Below are positions 8,991 through 17,099 of a DNA stretch of 64,000 nt, one piece after another. A program made the translations under genes and the position numbers. The notes under the pieces were generated by a model. It was not told the DNA's origin. It saw only the letters and a list, made by a program, of their open reading frames with translations, and did not search any database. Numbering within the stretch: position 1 is the first letter of the stretch; every line of letters starts with the position of its first letter. The stretch is taken from the NCBI GenBank assembly GCA_938023085.1, contig CALHDP010000164.1, positions 1 to 64,000 of the forward strand. The letters run 5' to 3'. This DNA comes from an uncultured Collinsella sp. Its GTDB lineage: Bacteria > Actinomycetota > Coriobacteriia > Coriobacteriales > Coriobacteriaceae.

Positions 8991-9470
8991 ATGGAGTTGA
9001 AAATTTCGATCGTGACGTGCTCGGATACGCGCGATCTTGCGCAGGACGAGGCTGGAGCCGCGCTCGAGGAGCTCATCGAGGCGCAGGGATGGACGGTTGC
9101 CTCACATGTGGTCGTGCGCGACGACGTTAGCGAGATTGGTGATGCCATTGTGGAAGCTGCCGATGCGCGCCACGCCAATGTCGTGCTCACCTGCGGCGGC
9201 ACGGGTCTTTCGATGCGCGACGTGACACCCGAGGCGACGCGTGCCGTCTGTGACCGTGATGTGCCGGGTGTCGCCGAGGCAATCCGTGCCTACTCGATGA
9301 CCAAGACGCGCCGCGCCATGCTCTCGCGCGCCGTGTGCATGCAGCGTGGGCATACGCTTGTCATCAACTTTCCGGGATCCACGAAAGCGGCCCGCGAAAG
9401 CTGGGAGGCCGTGAGCGATCAGCTGGAGCATGCGGCCCAAATGACGGCGGGCGGCGGACATACCAACTAA
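8991..9470 (+). CDS. mog: Molybdopterin adenylyltransferase (MogA/MoaB family)
   Basis: A 159-residue MogA/MoaB-type protein that adenylates molybdopterin ahead of MoeA. The motif TCGGTGLSMRDVTPEAT is diagnostic of the family, and INFPGS near residue 125 fits as well. The start at 8991 has AGGAGG upstream, overlapping the end of moeA; the long upstream extension in this frame overlaps moeA and is discarded. moeA and mog are evidently co-transcribed. MogA and MoaB are hard to tell apart from sequence alone, so the symbol is provisional. Confidence 0.9.
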   Translation: MELKISIVTCSDTRDLAQDEAGAALEELIEAQGWTVASHVVVRDDVSEIGDAIVEAADARHANVVLTCGGTGLSMRDVTPEATRAVCDRDVPGVAEAIRAYSMTKTRRAMLSRAVCMQRGHTLVINFPGSTKAARESWEAVSDQLEHAAQMTAGGGHTN

Positions 9471-9484
9471 GCGGTTTACCTGCG

Positions 9485-9520
9485 GCGGGGCGACCAGAAC
9501 GGCTGCTCCGCTTTTGTTTT
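9485..9520 (+). terminator. Probable terminator after mog
   Basis: A 7-bp GC-rich stem (9485-9491 with 9505-9511, one G-T pair) is followed by TTTTGTTTT. It closes the moeA-mog unit before the modA promoter region. Confidence 0.6.
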
Positions 9521-9560
9521 CCGCCGAAGCGACGCCAAGGTGCACGGCAACTCGAAACTA

Positions 9561-9613
9561 TATTCTCTGGCGAGAATAATTTCTCACTATCATTATTCTC
9601 GTAGAAGTATAAT
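9561..9613 (+). promoter_or_regulatory. modA promoter with candidate operator
   Basis: TATAAT (9608-9613) is a good -10 box about 60 bases before modA; no clear -35 is visible. Just upstream are three related half sites: TATTCTC (9561-9567), CGAGAATAAT (9571-9580) and ATTATTCTCG (9592-9601). The last two form a perfect 10-bp inverted repeat with an 11-base gap, and the first two form a tighter palindrome. The position overlaps where polymerase would bind, so repression, perhaps by molybdate through a ModE-like protein, is inferred. The sites do not match the Escherichia coli ModE consensus. Confidence 0.55.
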
Positions 9614-9673
9614 CTGATTGCAGATTAAAGCCCGCGGTGGGGTACCCGGGCACAAGGTCCGAAAGGGTTGAAT

Positions 9674-10549
9674 ATGTTCGATATGGTTTCACGCCGCGGT
9701 TTTGTCTCGCTTTCTGCTGTCGCTGCCGCCGGCTTTGGCCTTGCTGGCTGCTCGGGCAACAAGACGTCCGAGCCCGCTGGTTCCGATGCCGGCTCCGCCA
9801 AGTCTTCCTCTAAGAAGAAGGCTGTCGAGCTGCAGGTCTTTGCCGCCAACTCGCTCGAGAAGGCTCTGCCCGAGGTTCAGGAGCTCTACACCGAGCAGAC
9901 CGGTACCACGTTTGCCGACACGCAGTTCAAAGCGTCCGGCGACCTTGTCGAGCAGATGCGCGCCGGTGCTGCGGTCGACGTGCTCATCACCGCTTCCAAG
10001 GGCACCATGGACGACGCCGAGGCCGCCGAGCTCGTCGACGCCGACACCCGTGAGGATATGTTCGTCAACGATCTCGTGATCATTCGCGCCGAGGGCTCCG
10101 ACACCAAGGTCGAGGTCATCGCCGACGTCGCGAATCTGGACGGCAAGATCGCCATCGGCGACGCCAAGACCGTTCCCGCCGGCAAGTACGCCAACCAGGC
10201 CCTGGCCTCCGTGGGCCTCTACACCGGCACCGAGGGCGACGATGGCGAGTATGCTCCCGAGATCGCCGACAAGGCCGCCCTGGCCGACAAAGTTGGTACC
10301 GCCGCCGCCTATGTGTCCACAGGCGACTGCGTGGTCGGTTTTGTCTACAGCTCCGATATCTTCCGCTACGACGGCATCGAGGAGGCCTTCGTGTGCCCCG
10401 AGGATTCGCACAAGCCCATCGTGTACCCGGGTGCCGTTGCCGAGAGCTCCGAGCACGCCGACGAGGCCAAGGCGTTTATCGACTTTTGCCTGACCAACAA
10501 GAAGGCTCAGAAGATTTGGGCTAAGTACGGCTTTGAGCTTTCCGCGTAG
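9674..10549 (+). CDS. modA: Molybdate ABC transporter, substrate-binding lipoprotein
   Basis: A 291-residue periplasmic-type binding protein. The N-terminus has a twin-arginine motif (SRRGFVSLS), a hydrophobic stretch and a lipobox LAGC, so it is probably exported, possibly by Tat, and lipid-anchored outside the membrane. The mature part starts with VFAANSLEKALPEVQ and contains TQFKASGDLVEQM, typical of ModA. It binds molybdate or tungstate and delivers it to ModB. ATG 9674 follows GAAAGGG. modB and modC follow directly. Tungstate specificity cannot be excluded. Confidence 0.92.
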   Translation: MFDMVSRRGFVSLSAVAAAGFGLAGCSGNKTSEPAGSDAGSAKSSSKKKAVELQVFAANSLEKALPEVQELYTEQTGTTFADTQFKASGDLVEQMRAGAAVDVLITASKGTMDDAEAAELVDADTREDMFVNDLVIIRAEGSDTKVEVIADVANLDGKIAIGDAKTVPAGKYANQALASVGLYTGTEGDDGEYAPEIADKAALADKVGTAAAYVSTGDCVVGFVYSSDIFRYDGIEEAFVCPEDSHKPIVYPGAVAESSEHADEAKAFIDFCLTNKKAQKIWAKYGFELSA

Positions 10550-10617
10550 TGCGGCTTGGCGCGATAATTCCATCGTTTTGTGTTTCACTCCGTCCTTGTA
10601 TTCGCTTGGAGCTTTTC

Positions 10618-12060
10618 GTGCTTAATAGATTCCGTATCCTTGTCGCCTGTGCTTTAACCTTCACGCTTTGCTGGGTGCCGGGATTTGCGTTTGCTGGAGA
10701 CGCTGAGGATGGAGCTCAGGTTGCTGCGACCGCCCATGGGCTTTCCTATGGGATCGAGGGTTTTGAGCGGTTGGCCAAGGGGACCGCTCGTGCCATGGAG
10801 GGCCAGCCTGAGGGCTACCGGTTTCCCGTTGACGAGGACGTGGACCTTGTAGTGGCGCCTGCTGCCGATCGCGTTGTGGTGTGGATATCGCCCAAGGCGG
10901 TCGAGAAGTATGGATTGGATCCGCAGGACAACGAGTGCGTATCGGGTCTCAAGGCCCTCGTCTGTGAGCTCGACAGCGTAAACTGCATGGGAGGTGCGCA
11001 GCTAGGGGACGTGGATCTTCCTTGGTATGTCACGGCGGAAACAACGTTTGACGCCGGCGGGTATACCTATGGCTTTGACGAGCGCGGTGCGGATGGGGAC
11101 CGCTATGTGGTGATTGCATCGGCCTCGGGTGATGCCAAGGGCGGCGCGCGTTGGCTTGATAGCGCTCAAATGGTAGAGGCATCGTCTGTCGTGTTGCGGG
11201 ATGAGCAGGGGCCCTTGACCTCTCTGACTTCCTTTTTGGGCGACATCGACTATCGCCCGTTTTGGGTGTCTATCAAAACGAGCGGCCTCGCCCTAGTGAT
11301 TGCCTTTGCACTGGGCCTGTTTGCCTCGTGGAAGACTATGGGTACCTCGAGTCGCATCAAGGGCCTGCTCGATTCGGTCTTTACGATTCCTATGGTGCTG
11401 CCGCCCACGGTCTGCGGCTTTTTGCTCCTCATGCTGTTTGGCCGCTCGACCGGGGTGGGCCGGTGGCTCATCGCGCACGGCATCTCGATCGTCTTTACCT
11501 GGCCCGCGGCGGTCATTTCGGCCGTCGTTGTGTCGTTTCCGCTGGTCTACCGCACGGCGCTCGGAGCCTTCGAGAGCCTCGACACGCAGATGCTCGATGC
11601 GGCGCGCACGCTTGGCTGGTCCGAGCGTCGCATCTTTACCAAGCTTATGATGTCGCTTGGCTGGCCCTCGATTGCCGCCGGCACGGTGCTCGCCTTCGCG
11701 CGTGCCATGGGCGAGTTTGGCTGCACCCTGTTCTTTGCGGGCAACTACGCCGGCATTACCCAGACCATCCCCATCGCCATCTACTTTGAGTGGATGGGCG
11801 GCAACACGTCGGTGGCCCTCTTTTGGGTCGTGGTCGTAATTGCGTTCAGTTTCCTGGTCATCCTATTCATCAACATGTACACGGCGCATTCGCAAAAGTA
11901 TCGCGAGCGCGGCCTGTCCCGCGCGGAGCGCAAGCAGGCCAAGCAGCTGGGCGGCCAGACCGATTCGCTCGACCCAGTCGGCGGAGATGCGCTGCGTATC
12001 GATCGCGAGGCGTTGGCCGAGCTTATGCGCGATGACACGGTCGCAAAGGGAGGTCGATAA
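10618..12060 (+). CDS. modB: Molybdate ABC transporter permease with N-terminal extracytoplasmic domain
   Basis: A 480-residue protein. The C-terminal half is a ModB permease: several helices, with the EAA loop at DTQMLDAARTLGWSERRIFT that couples to ModC. The N-terminus is unusual: a signal peptide-like segment (ending GFAFAGD) and about 190 residues of soluble sequence precede the first permease helix. Ordinary ModB proteins are about 220-260 residues. GTG 10618 is chosen because GGAG lies 6 bases upstream and it begins right at the signal peptide; the frame is open to 10549. The added domain is not recognised. Confidence 0.87.
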   Translation: MLNRFRILVACALTFTLCWVPGFAFAGDAEDGAQVAATAHGLSYGIEGFERLAKGTARAMEGQPEGYRFPVDEDVDLVVAPAADRVVVWISPKAVEKYGLDPQDNECVSGLKALVCELDSVNCMGGAQLGDVDLPWYVTAETTFDAGGYTYGFDERGADGDRYVVIASASGDAKGGARWLDSAQMVEASSVVLRDEQGPLTSLTSFLGDIDYRPFWVSIKTSGLALVIAFALGLFASWKTMGTSSRIKGLLDSVFTIPMVLPPTVCGFLLLMLFGRSTGVGRWLIAHGISIVFTWPAAVISAVVVSFPLVYRTALGAFESLDTQMLDAARTLGWSERRIFTKLMMSLGWPSIAAGTVLAFARAMGEFGCTLFFAGNYAGITQTIPIAIYFEWMGGNTSVALFWVVVVIAFSFLVILFINMYTAHSQKYRERGLSRAERKQAKQLGGQTDSLDPVGGDALRIDREALAELMRDDTVAKGGR

Positions 12061-12063
12061 GCC

Positions 12064-13134
12064 ATGTCGCTCGTTCTGGATATCAAAAAGCGCTATCCCG
12101 GCTTTACTCTCGATATTCAGCTCGAGGCTGGCGAGGAGCGCGTGGCGCTGCTGGGTGCCTCGGGTTGTGGCAAGAGCTGTACGCTGCGCTGCATTGCCGG
12201 CGTGGAGACGCCCGACGAGGGCAAGATCGTCGTCAACGGTGTGACCTTTTTTGACTCGTCGGCGGGCATCAACCTGTCGCCCCAGGAGCGCAAATGCGCC
12301 CTGCTGTTCCAAAACTATCAGCTCTTTCCCAACATGACGGTGGCCGATAACGTATGCGCCGGTGTAAAGGATGCGGGCGACGCCGTGGCGCGCAAAAGGC
12401 TGGCCGAGCGCTATCTGGGCATTTTCGGTCTAGCCGATTTTGCCGACCGCTACCCCGCGCGACTCTCGGGCGGGCAGCAGCAACGCGTGGCGCTTGCCCG
12501 TATGGTGGCGGCGCATCCGGGCATTTTTATGCTCGATGAGCCCATGAGCGCGCTCGATTCCTATCTTAAGAGCGCCCTCGAACAGAACATGCTCGACCTG
12601 TTCGATGTATGCAACCGCACCGTGCTTTACGTGAGCCACGACATTGACGAAGCGTGCCGCCTGTGCCAGCGCATCTGCGTGATGCACGACGGGCATGTTG
12701 AGGAGATCGGCTCCGTCGAGGACGTGGTCCGCCGTCCGCAGACGCTGGCGGCACTGCGCCTGACGGGCTGCAAGAACACAAGCCGGGCGCGTAAGATCGG
12801 CGACGAAGAAGTTGAGGCCCTCGACTGGGGTATGACCTTTAACGTGGGTCGCGAGGTTCCCGATAATGTGGCGTACCTGGGCATTCGCGCAAGCTACTTC
12901 CATGTTGACAATCGCGCTGAGCGGGGCCGCAACAGCTATGACTTGCACGTGGCCCGAGTGAGCGATTCGCGCTTTGAGCGCCTGGTGCTGCTGGACGTGC
13001 CGCGTGCTGATGCGCCCACGCGTCTGCAGTGGAAGGTCAACAAGGTGGGCATGCCTGTCGACGAGCTGCCGCAAGCAGGCGAGACGCTGCGCATGCATTT
13101 TGATGCCAGCAGGATCCATTTGGTTTGTCGATAG
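12064..13134 (+). CDS. modC: Molybdate ABC transporter ATP-binding protein
   Basis: A 356-residue ABC ATPase that powers molybdate import. The Walker A GASGCGKS is at 31-38, the signature [14 protein letters not shown] and Walker [12 protein letters not shown] follow in the usual order, and the switch histidine is in YVSHDIDEA. The remaining ~120 residues probably form a regulatory, TOBE-like domain, though its sequence is not typical. It starts 3 bases after modB stops, with AGGGAGG inside the end of modB. With modA and modB it forms one operon. Confidence 0.92.
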   Translation: MSLVLDIKKRYPGFTLDIQLEAGEERVALLGASGCGKSCTLRCIAGVETPDEGKIVVNGVTFFDSSAGINLSPQERKCALLFQNYQLFPNMTVADNVCAGVKDAGDAVARKRLAERYLGIFGLADFADRYPARLSGGQQQRVALARMVAAHPGIFMLDEPMSALDSYLKSALEQNMLDLFDVCNRTVLYVSHDIDEACRLCQRICVMHDGHVEEIGSVEDVVRRPQTLAALRLTGCKNTSRARKIGDEEVEALDWGMTFNVGREVPDNVAYLGIRASYFHVDNRAERGRNSYDLHVARVSDSRFERLVLLDVPRADAPTRLQWKVNKVGMPVDELPQAGETLRMHFDASRIHLVCR

Positions 13135-13159
13135 CGTCGGGTAATGCTGTCGGGGATAT

Positions 13160-13182
13160 AAGCCTCGGTGGCTTTGTTTTTG
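13160..13182 (+). terminator. Possible weak terminator after modC
   Basis: A short stem AAGCC/GGCTT (13160-13164 with 13169-13173) is followed by TGTTTTTG. It is weak but correctly placed. Confidence 0.45.
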
Positions 13183-13200
13183 CCGTTCGCCAAATGAGGG

Positions 13201-13228
13201 ATGACAAACTCTTATCAATCAAGATAAT
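13201..13228 (+). promoter_or_regulatory. Candidate promoter for the YjiM-like cluster
   Basis: ATGACA (13201-13206) and GATAAT (13223-13228) are separated by 16 bases, a near-consensus vegetative promoter in an AT-rich patch. The 430-base gap between modC and the next large gene otherwise holds the small ORF at 13337 and no larger gene. Confidence 0.5.
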
Positions 13229-13336
13229 AATTTATTAAACGACGGCACACGACGCTGTCGTACGAATGTCAACGGTGTTCGCATGGTCGATGACCGTTGA
13301 TATAGTTAACCTCAACTTGTAAAGGAGGGTGCGCAC

Positions 13337-13405
13337 ATGCCGCAGACGACATACATTCGCCGCGTTGCCGCGCGCGCCCTGTATATGGCTCGGAGTCGCA
13401 TATGA
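13337..13405 (+). CDS. Possible 22-residue leader peptide
   Basis: An ATG with a perfect AAAGGAGG site about 9 bases upstream opens a 22-codon frame (MPQTTYIRRVAARALYMARS, then RI). It lies 160 bases before the first YjiM-like gene and downstream of the candidate promoter at 13201. The peptide is basic, with five Arg. It could be a leader peptide for translation-coupled control, a small protein, or chance. No terminator-type hairpin is obvious after it. Confidence 0.4.
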   Translation: MPQTTYIRRVAARALYMARSRI

Positions 13406-13564
13406 GCGGGTATGTTCACGGCTCCGGGAGAGACGACGCACAACTAAATAATCGACCGCAAAGCAGGTTCCCCAAAATTCCGGGTTTAGGCGCGGCTGGG
13501 TTTTCGCCACCCACCGTGCAGCAATACCGTAGCTATTCAATTTTGGTTCGAGAGGGGAACCGTC

Positions 13565-14848
13565 ATGGCTGAAGAATTTGATTTCCATCCGATGTGGGAG
13601 AGCCTCGGCATGAATCTTGCCGACCACGATATGCTGCTGGGCGCCGTGGGCCAGATGTACGGCGATATGTTCCTGACGCAGAACAATCGCCCCAAGTCCA
13701 CGTCCTACCTGGACTTTGTGGCCACCAACATCCACAGCGGCCGTATAAAGGAGATGCTCGACAAGAAGGAAGCCGGCGAGGCCACCAAGATCGTCGGTTC
13801 GTTCTGCGTCTATGTGCCCGAGGAGATTGTGCTCGCCTGCGACGGTATCCCCGTTGGTCTGTGCTCTGGTGCCGATTGGGCAACCGATAAGGTCGAGGAG
13901 CACCTGCCGCGCAACACCTGTCCGCTTATTAAGAGCTTTGCCGGCTTTAAGCTGGGCGAGGTCTGCCCCTACATCGAGTCGAGCGACCTGGTGGTAGGCG
14001 AGAACACCTGCGATGGCAAGAAGAAAGCCTACGAGTTCTTTGCAACGCAAAAGAACATGTACGTCATGGATATTCCCAACGTACACGACGAGTCGACGCT
14101 CGTGACCTGGAAGGCCGAGGTCAAGAAGCTCGCCGCCAAGATCGAGGACGAGTGCGACGTCAAGATTACGCCTGAGCGTCTGAAGGCCGCCATCCACGCC
14201 GTCAATGAGAAGCGTCGCGCCCTGCAGCGCCTCGCTGCCACGCGCGCTGCCGACCCGGCGCCCATCAGCGGTCTCGACAGCCTGCTGACCGTTCAGGCCG
14301 CCTTTATGGACGACACGCTGCGTCTGACCGGAGCCATTAACGATATGGCGGCTGAGTGCGAGCAGCGTGTCGAGGCCGGCGAGGGCGTGGCGCCCAAGGG
14401 GACCAAGCGCATCCTGTACACCGGTACGCCCATGGCCGTGCCCAACTGGAAGCTGTTCAACCTCATCGAGAAGGCCGGCGGCGTTGTGGTGGGCGAGGAG
14501 TCCTGCACGGGTTCGCGCTATTACAAGGACTTGGTCGATGAGTCCGGTGAGACGGTTGCCGAGATGCTCGACGCCATCGCCGAGCGCTACTTTAAGATCA
14601 ACTGCGCCGTCTTTACGCCCAACGACCAGCGTATGAAGGACATTGTCCAGATGGCCAAGGACCTGCATGCCGACGGTATCGTCGACGTGGCCCTGCAGTT
14701 CTGCACGCTCTACGAGATGGAGTCGTTTGCCGTGGAGAAGGCCGCCGAAGAGGCCGGCATTCCGTTTATGCACATCACGACCGACTACGCCGGCGAGGAT
14801 GCAGGCCAACTGCAAACCAGGATTGAGGCTTTCTTGGAAACCATTTAG
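13565..14848 (+). CDS. 2-hydroxyacyl-CoA dehydratase D family protein, YjiM/double-cubane type (paralog 1)
   Basis: A 427-residue member of the HgdB/FldC superfamily that binds iron-sulfur clusters. Conserved cysteines are in NTCPLIKS (C119), EVCPYIE, ENTCDGKKKAYE, EESCTGSRYY and LQFCTLYEME. It resembles YjiM, whose relatives include proteins with an [8Fe-9S] double-cubane cluster that carry out ATP-dependent low-potential reductions. A paralog follows at 15002 and an activator at 16321, so the three likely work together. The start has GAGAGGGG upstream. The substrate is unknown; a true 2-hydroxyacyl-CoA dehydratase role is the alternative. Confidence 0.82.
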   Translation: MAEEFDFHPMWESLGMNLADHDMLLGAVGQMYGDMFLTQNNRPKSTSYLDFVATNIHSGRIKEMLDKKEAGEATKIVGSFCVYVPEEIVLACDGIPVGLCSGADWATDKVEEHLPRNTCPLIKSFAGFKLGEVCPYIESSDLVVGENTCDGKKKAYEFFATQKNMYVMDIPNVHDESTLVTWKAEVKKLAAKIEDECDVKITPERLKAAIHAVNEKRRALQRLAATRAADPAPISGLDSLLTVQAAFMDDTLRLTGAINDMAAECEQRVEAGEGVAPKGTKRILYTGTPMAVPNWKLFNLIEKAGGVVVGEESCTGSRYYKDLVDESGETVAEMLDAIAERYFKINCAVFTPNDQRMKDIVQMAKDLHADGIVDVALQFCTLYEMESFAVEKAAEEAGIPFMHITTDYAGEDAGQLQTRIEAFLETI

Positions 14849-14868
14849 GACTATTCGTCCCGGCGGCT

Positions 14869-14958
14869 CCCCAGGCACCCGATCTTGCCGTTCAAACCGT
14901 CGCCTGCGAATCAAAGTACGCGGCGCTCCTCTTTCACGGCAACCTCGGGCACCTGGGA
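14869..14958 (+). repeat. ~90-bp hairpin spacer element, copy 1
   Basis: A long imperfect inverted repeat: about 22 bases at the start (CCCAGG, CCGAT, TTGCCG) pair with the end (CGGCAA, CGGG, CCTGGG). The middle contains TCAAACCGTCGC and GCGCTCCTCTTTC, both shared with the copy at 16170. It fills most of the spacer between the two YjiM-like genes. Confidence 0.75.
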
Positions 14959-15001
14959 AAGCCGTTTCCTTGGTTGATTAAAAGGTTTGTTAAGGAGTTA
15001 T

Positions 15002-16165
15002 ATGTCGGAAAATATTGAGCAGCCGTTGCCGTCCACGTTTGAGGAGTTCAACGAGCAACGCAAGGCGGCGTTTATTCGCGTCAAGGATTACAAACAGGCC
15101 GGCAATCGCCTGGTCGGCTTTTTGTGCAGCTATACGCCGCTCGAGATTATCGATGCCGCGGGGGCTGCGAGCGTGGCGCTGTGCGGTACGTCCGATGAGG
15201 TGATTCCCGAGGCCGAGAAGGTGCTGCCGGCAAATCTTTGTCCGCTCATCAAGTCGACGTACGGTTTTGCCTATTCGCAAAAGTGCCCGTTTACGTACTT
15301 TAGCGACATGATCATCGGCGAGACCACCTGTGACGGCAAGAAGAAGATGTACGAGCTACTCAACGAGCTCAAGCGTACGCACATTCTGCATCTTCCGCAG
15401 GGCCGCGACCGCGCCTACGAGCGCGAGGGCTGGTACGAGGAGTGCCGCCTGCTCAAGGAGGAGCTCGAGGGCTTCTACGGCATCACGATTACCGACGATG
15501 ACCTGCGCGCTGCCGTCCGTCGTCGCAACCGCTTGCGTGCGGCCCAGCTCGAGATGTTTGCGCTGCAGGCCAACCAGCCGGCGGCCATGAGCGGCGTCGA
15601 CCTGATGAGCACCATGTTTGCCGGTACGTTTAGTTTTGATATCGAGGCCTATACGCAGCAGCTGGAGCAAAAGGTTGCCAAGCTGCGCGAGGCCTACGAC
15701 GCGGGCGAGCGCCCGGTTGCGGCGGATGCCAAGCGCATTCTGATCACCGGCTGCCCGGTGGGCGGTGTGATCAACAAGATCGGTCGCACCATCGAGTCCA
15801 ACGGCGGCGTGGTCGTTTGCATGGACGACTGCTCGGGCGAGCGTACGGCGGCCATGATGATCGACCCGGAGGCTCCCGACATCCTGCGCGCCATCGCCGA
15901 CCGCTACCTGGATATCAACTGCTCGGTCATGACGCCCAACGACGGTCGTATGGACAACACCCTGGCCATGTGCGAGAAATACCACGTCGACGGTGTGGTG
16001 GAGAATGTGCTCCAGGCGTGCCACACCTTTAACGTGGAGAGTGCGCGCATGCAGGAGGCTGTCGAGGGTGCGGGTATTCCGTGCATGAAGATCGAGACCG
16101 ATTACAGCAACGGCGACATGGGCCAGATCGAGACCAGCATCGCCGCCTTCATCGAAACCCTCTAG
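15002..16165 (+). CDS. 2-hydroxyacyl-CoA dehydratase D family protein, YjiM/double-cubane type (paralog 2)
   Basis: A 387-residue protein closely resembling YjiM along its whole length. The cysteines lie in NLCPLIKST, QKCPFTYFSD, TTCDGKKKMYE, DDCSGERTA and QACHTFNVES, the set expected to hold an iron-sulfur double cubane. ILITGCPVGG and a C-terminal ETDYSNGD are also conserved. It is 40 residues shorter than paralog 1, mainly at the N-terminus. AAGGAG stands 4 bases before ATG 15002. Whether the two paralogs form a heterodimer or separate homodimers, each served by the shared activator, cannot be told from sequence. Confidence 0.85.
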   Translation: MSENIEQPLPSTFEEFNEQRKAAFIRVKDYKQAGNRLVGFLCSYTPLEIIDAAGAASVALCGTSDEVIPEAEKVLPANLCPLIKSTYGFAYSQKCPFTYFSDMIIGETTCDGKKKMYELLNELKRTHILHLPQGRDRAYEREGWYEECRLLKEELEGFYGITITDDDLRAAVRRRNRLRAAQLEMFALQANQPAAMSGVDLMSTMFAGTFSFDIEAYTQQLEQKVAKLREAYDAGERPVAADAKRILITGCPVGGVINKIGRTIESNGGVVVCMDDCSGERTAAMMIDPEAPDILRAIADRYLDINCSVMTPNDGRMDNTLAMCEKYHVDGVVENVLQACHTFNVESARMQEAVEGAGIPCMKIETDYSNGDMGQIETSIAAFIETL

Positions 16166-16169
16166 CTTC

Positions 16170-16258
16170 CTCAGGCGCCGGATCTTGCTCCTCAAACCGT
16201 CGCTTGCGTACCCAAAGTACGCTGCGCTCCTCTTTCGGGGCAATCTCCGGCACCTGAG
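16170..16258 (+). repeat. ~90-bp hairpin spacer element, copy 2
   Basis: CTCAGGCGCCGGATCTTGCT (16170-16189) pairs imperfectly with 16237-16258 (GGGGCAA, CCGG, CCTGAG). The stem bases differ from copy 1 (CCCAGG/CCTGGG there, CTCAGG/CCTGAG here) but remain paired, while the loop is largely shared. It follows the stop codon of paralog 2. Confidence 0.75.
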
Positions 16259-16320
16259 AAACCTAGAGCTAAGGCGCCTGAACGCGCCGCTACCTTTGAT
16301 GTTTAGATTGGAAGAGAGCC

Positions 16321-17085
16321 ATGATAGGGATCGGGATCGATATCGGGTCTACGGCGGCTAAGGCTGCTGTGGTCGACGGGGAGGGTTCGGTGGCGTGGAC
16401 GTGCGTGCAGCCAACCGGGTTCTCCTCGGTCGATGCTTCCGAGCGGCTGCGCGAGGCACTGGTAGCGGCCGGCTATGACGTGACGGCCGAAGATGCTCGC
16501 GTGGTCGCGACTGGCTACGGCCGTGTTGCCGTGCCCTATGCGCACAAGGTCGTGACCGAGATCACCTGCCACGGCACCGGTGCCGTGCGTCTGTTTGGTG
16601 ACCATGGCACCGTGATCGATGTGGGTGGTCAGGACACCAAGGTCATCCAGCTTAAAGGCGGCCGCGTGGCCAAATTTGCCATGAACGACAAGTGCGCCGC
16701 CGGCACGGGGCGCTTTTTGGAGATCATGGCCGACCGCCTGGGCATTACCCAGCAGCAGATGGCAGACCTCGCCCGCACCGGCGAGCCTACCAAGATTTCC
16801 AGCATGTGCACGGTGTTTGCCGAAAGCGAGGTCATCAGCCTGATCGGTCGCGGCGAGCCGCGCGAGAACATTGCGCGTGGCGTGATCGACAGCGTGGTCT
16901 CGCGCGTGGCGACCATGGCCGGGCAGGCCGCGGGCGCTCCATACTACCTGACCGGTGGCCTGTGCGAGAATGCCTTCGTGGTGGAGCGGTTGGGCGAGCT
17001 ACTGGGGTCGCCGGTGACCACCTCGCCCCAGGCTCGCTTTGCCGGTGCCATCGGCGCGGCGATTCGCGCCGCCGCCTTGGCCTAG
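16321..17085 (+). CDS. 2-hydroxyacyl-CoA dehydratase activator (YjiL/HgdC-like ATPase)
   Basis: A 254-residue ASKHA-fold ATPase. It opens with GIGIDIGSTAAKAAVVD, the phosphate-binding loop, and holds IDVGGQDTKV around residue 100. C125 in NDKCAAGTGRF and C163 in SSMCTVFAE are spaced as the two cysteines that bridge one [4Fe-4S] cluster between two monomers. It should use ATP to send low-potential electrons to the YjiM-like partners encoded just upstream. The length matches HgdC/YjiL. The glycosyltransferase gene starts about 15 bases after its stop. Confidence 0.92.
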   Translation: MIGIGIDIGSTAAKAAVVDGEGSVAWTCVQPTGFSSVDASERLREALVAAGYDVTAEDARVVATGYGRVAVPYAHKVVTEITCHGTGAVRLFGDHGTVIDVGGQDTKVIQLKGGRVAKFAMNDKCAAGTGRFLEIMADRLGITQQQMADLARTGEPTKISSMCTVFAESEVISLIGRGEPRENIARGVIDSVVSRVATMAGQAAGAPYYLTGGLCENAFVVERLGELLGSPVTTSPQARFAGAIGAAIRAAALA

Positions 17086-17099
17086 GGGTGTACCGCGAC

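Noticed and set aside
13134..13564. A protein gene in the gap between modC and the YjiM-like gene
   Set aside because: Apart from the 22-codon ORF with a good ribosome-binding site, frames here are short and without protein-like sequence.
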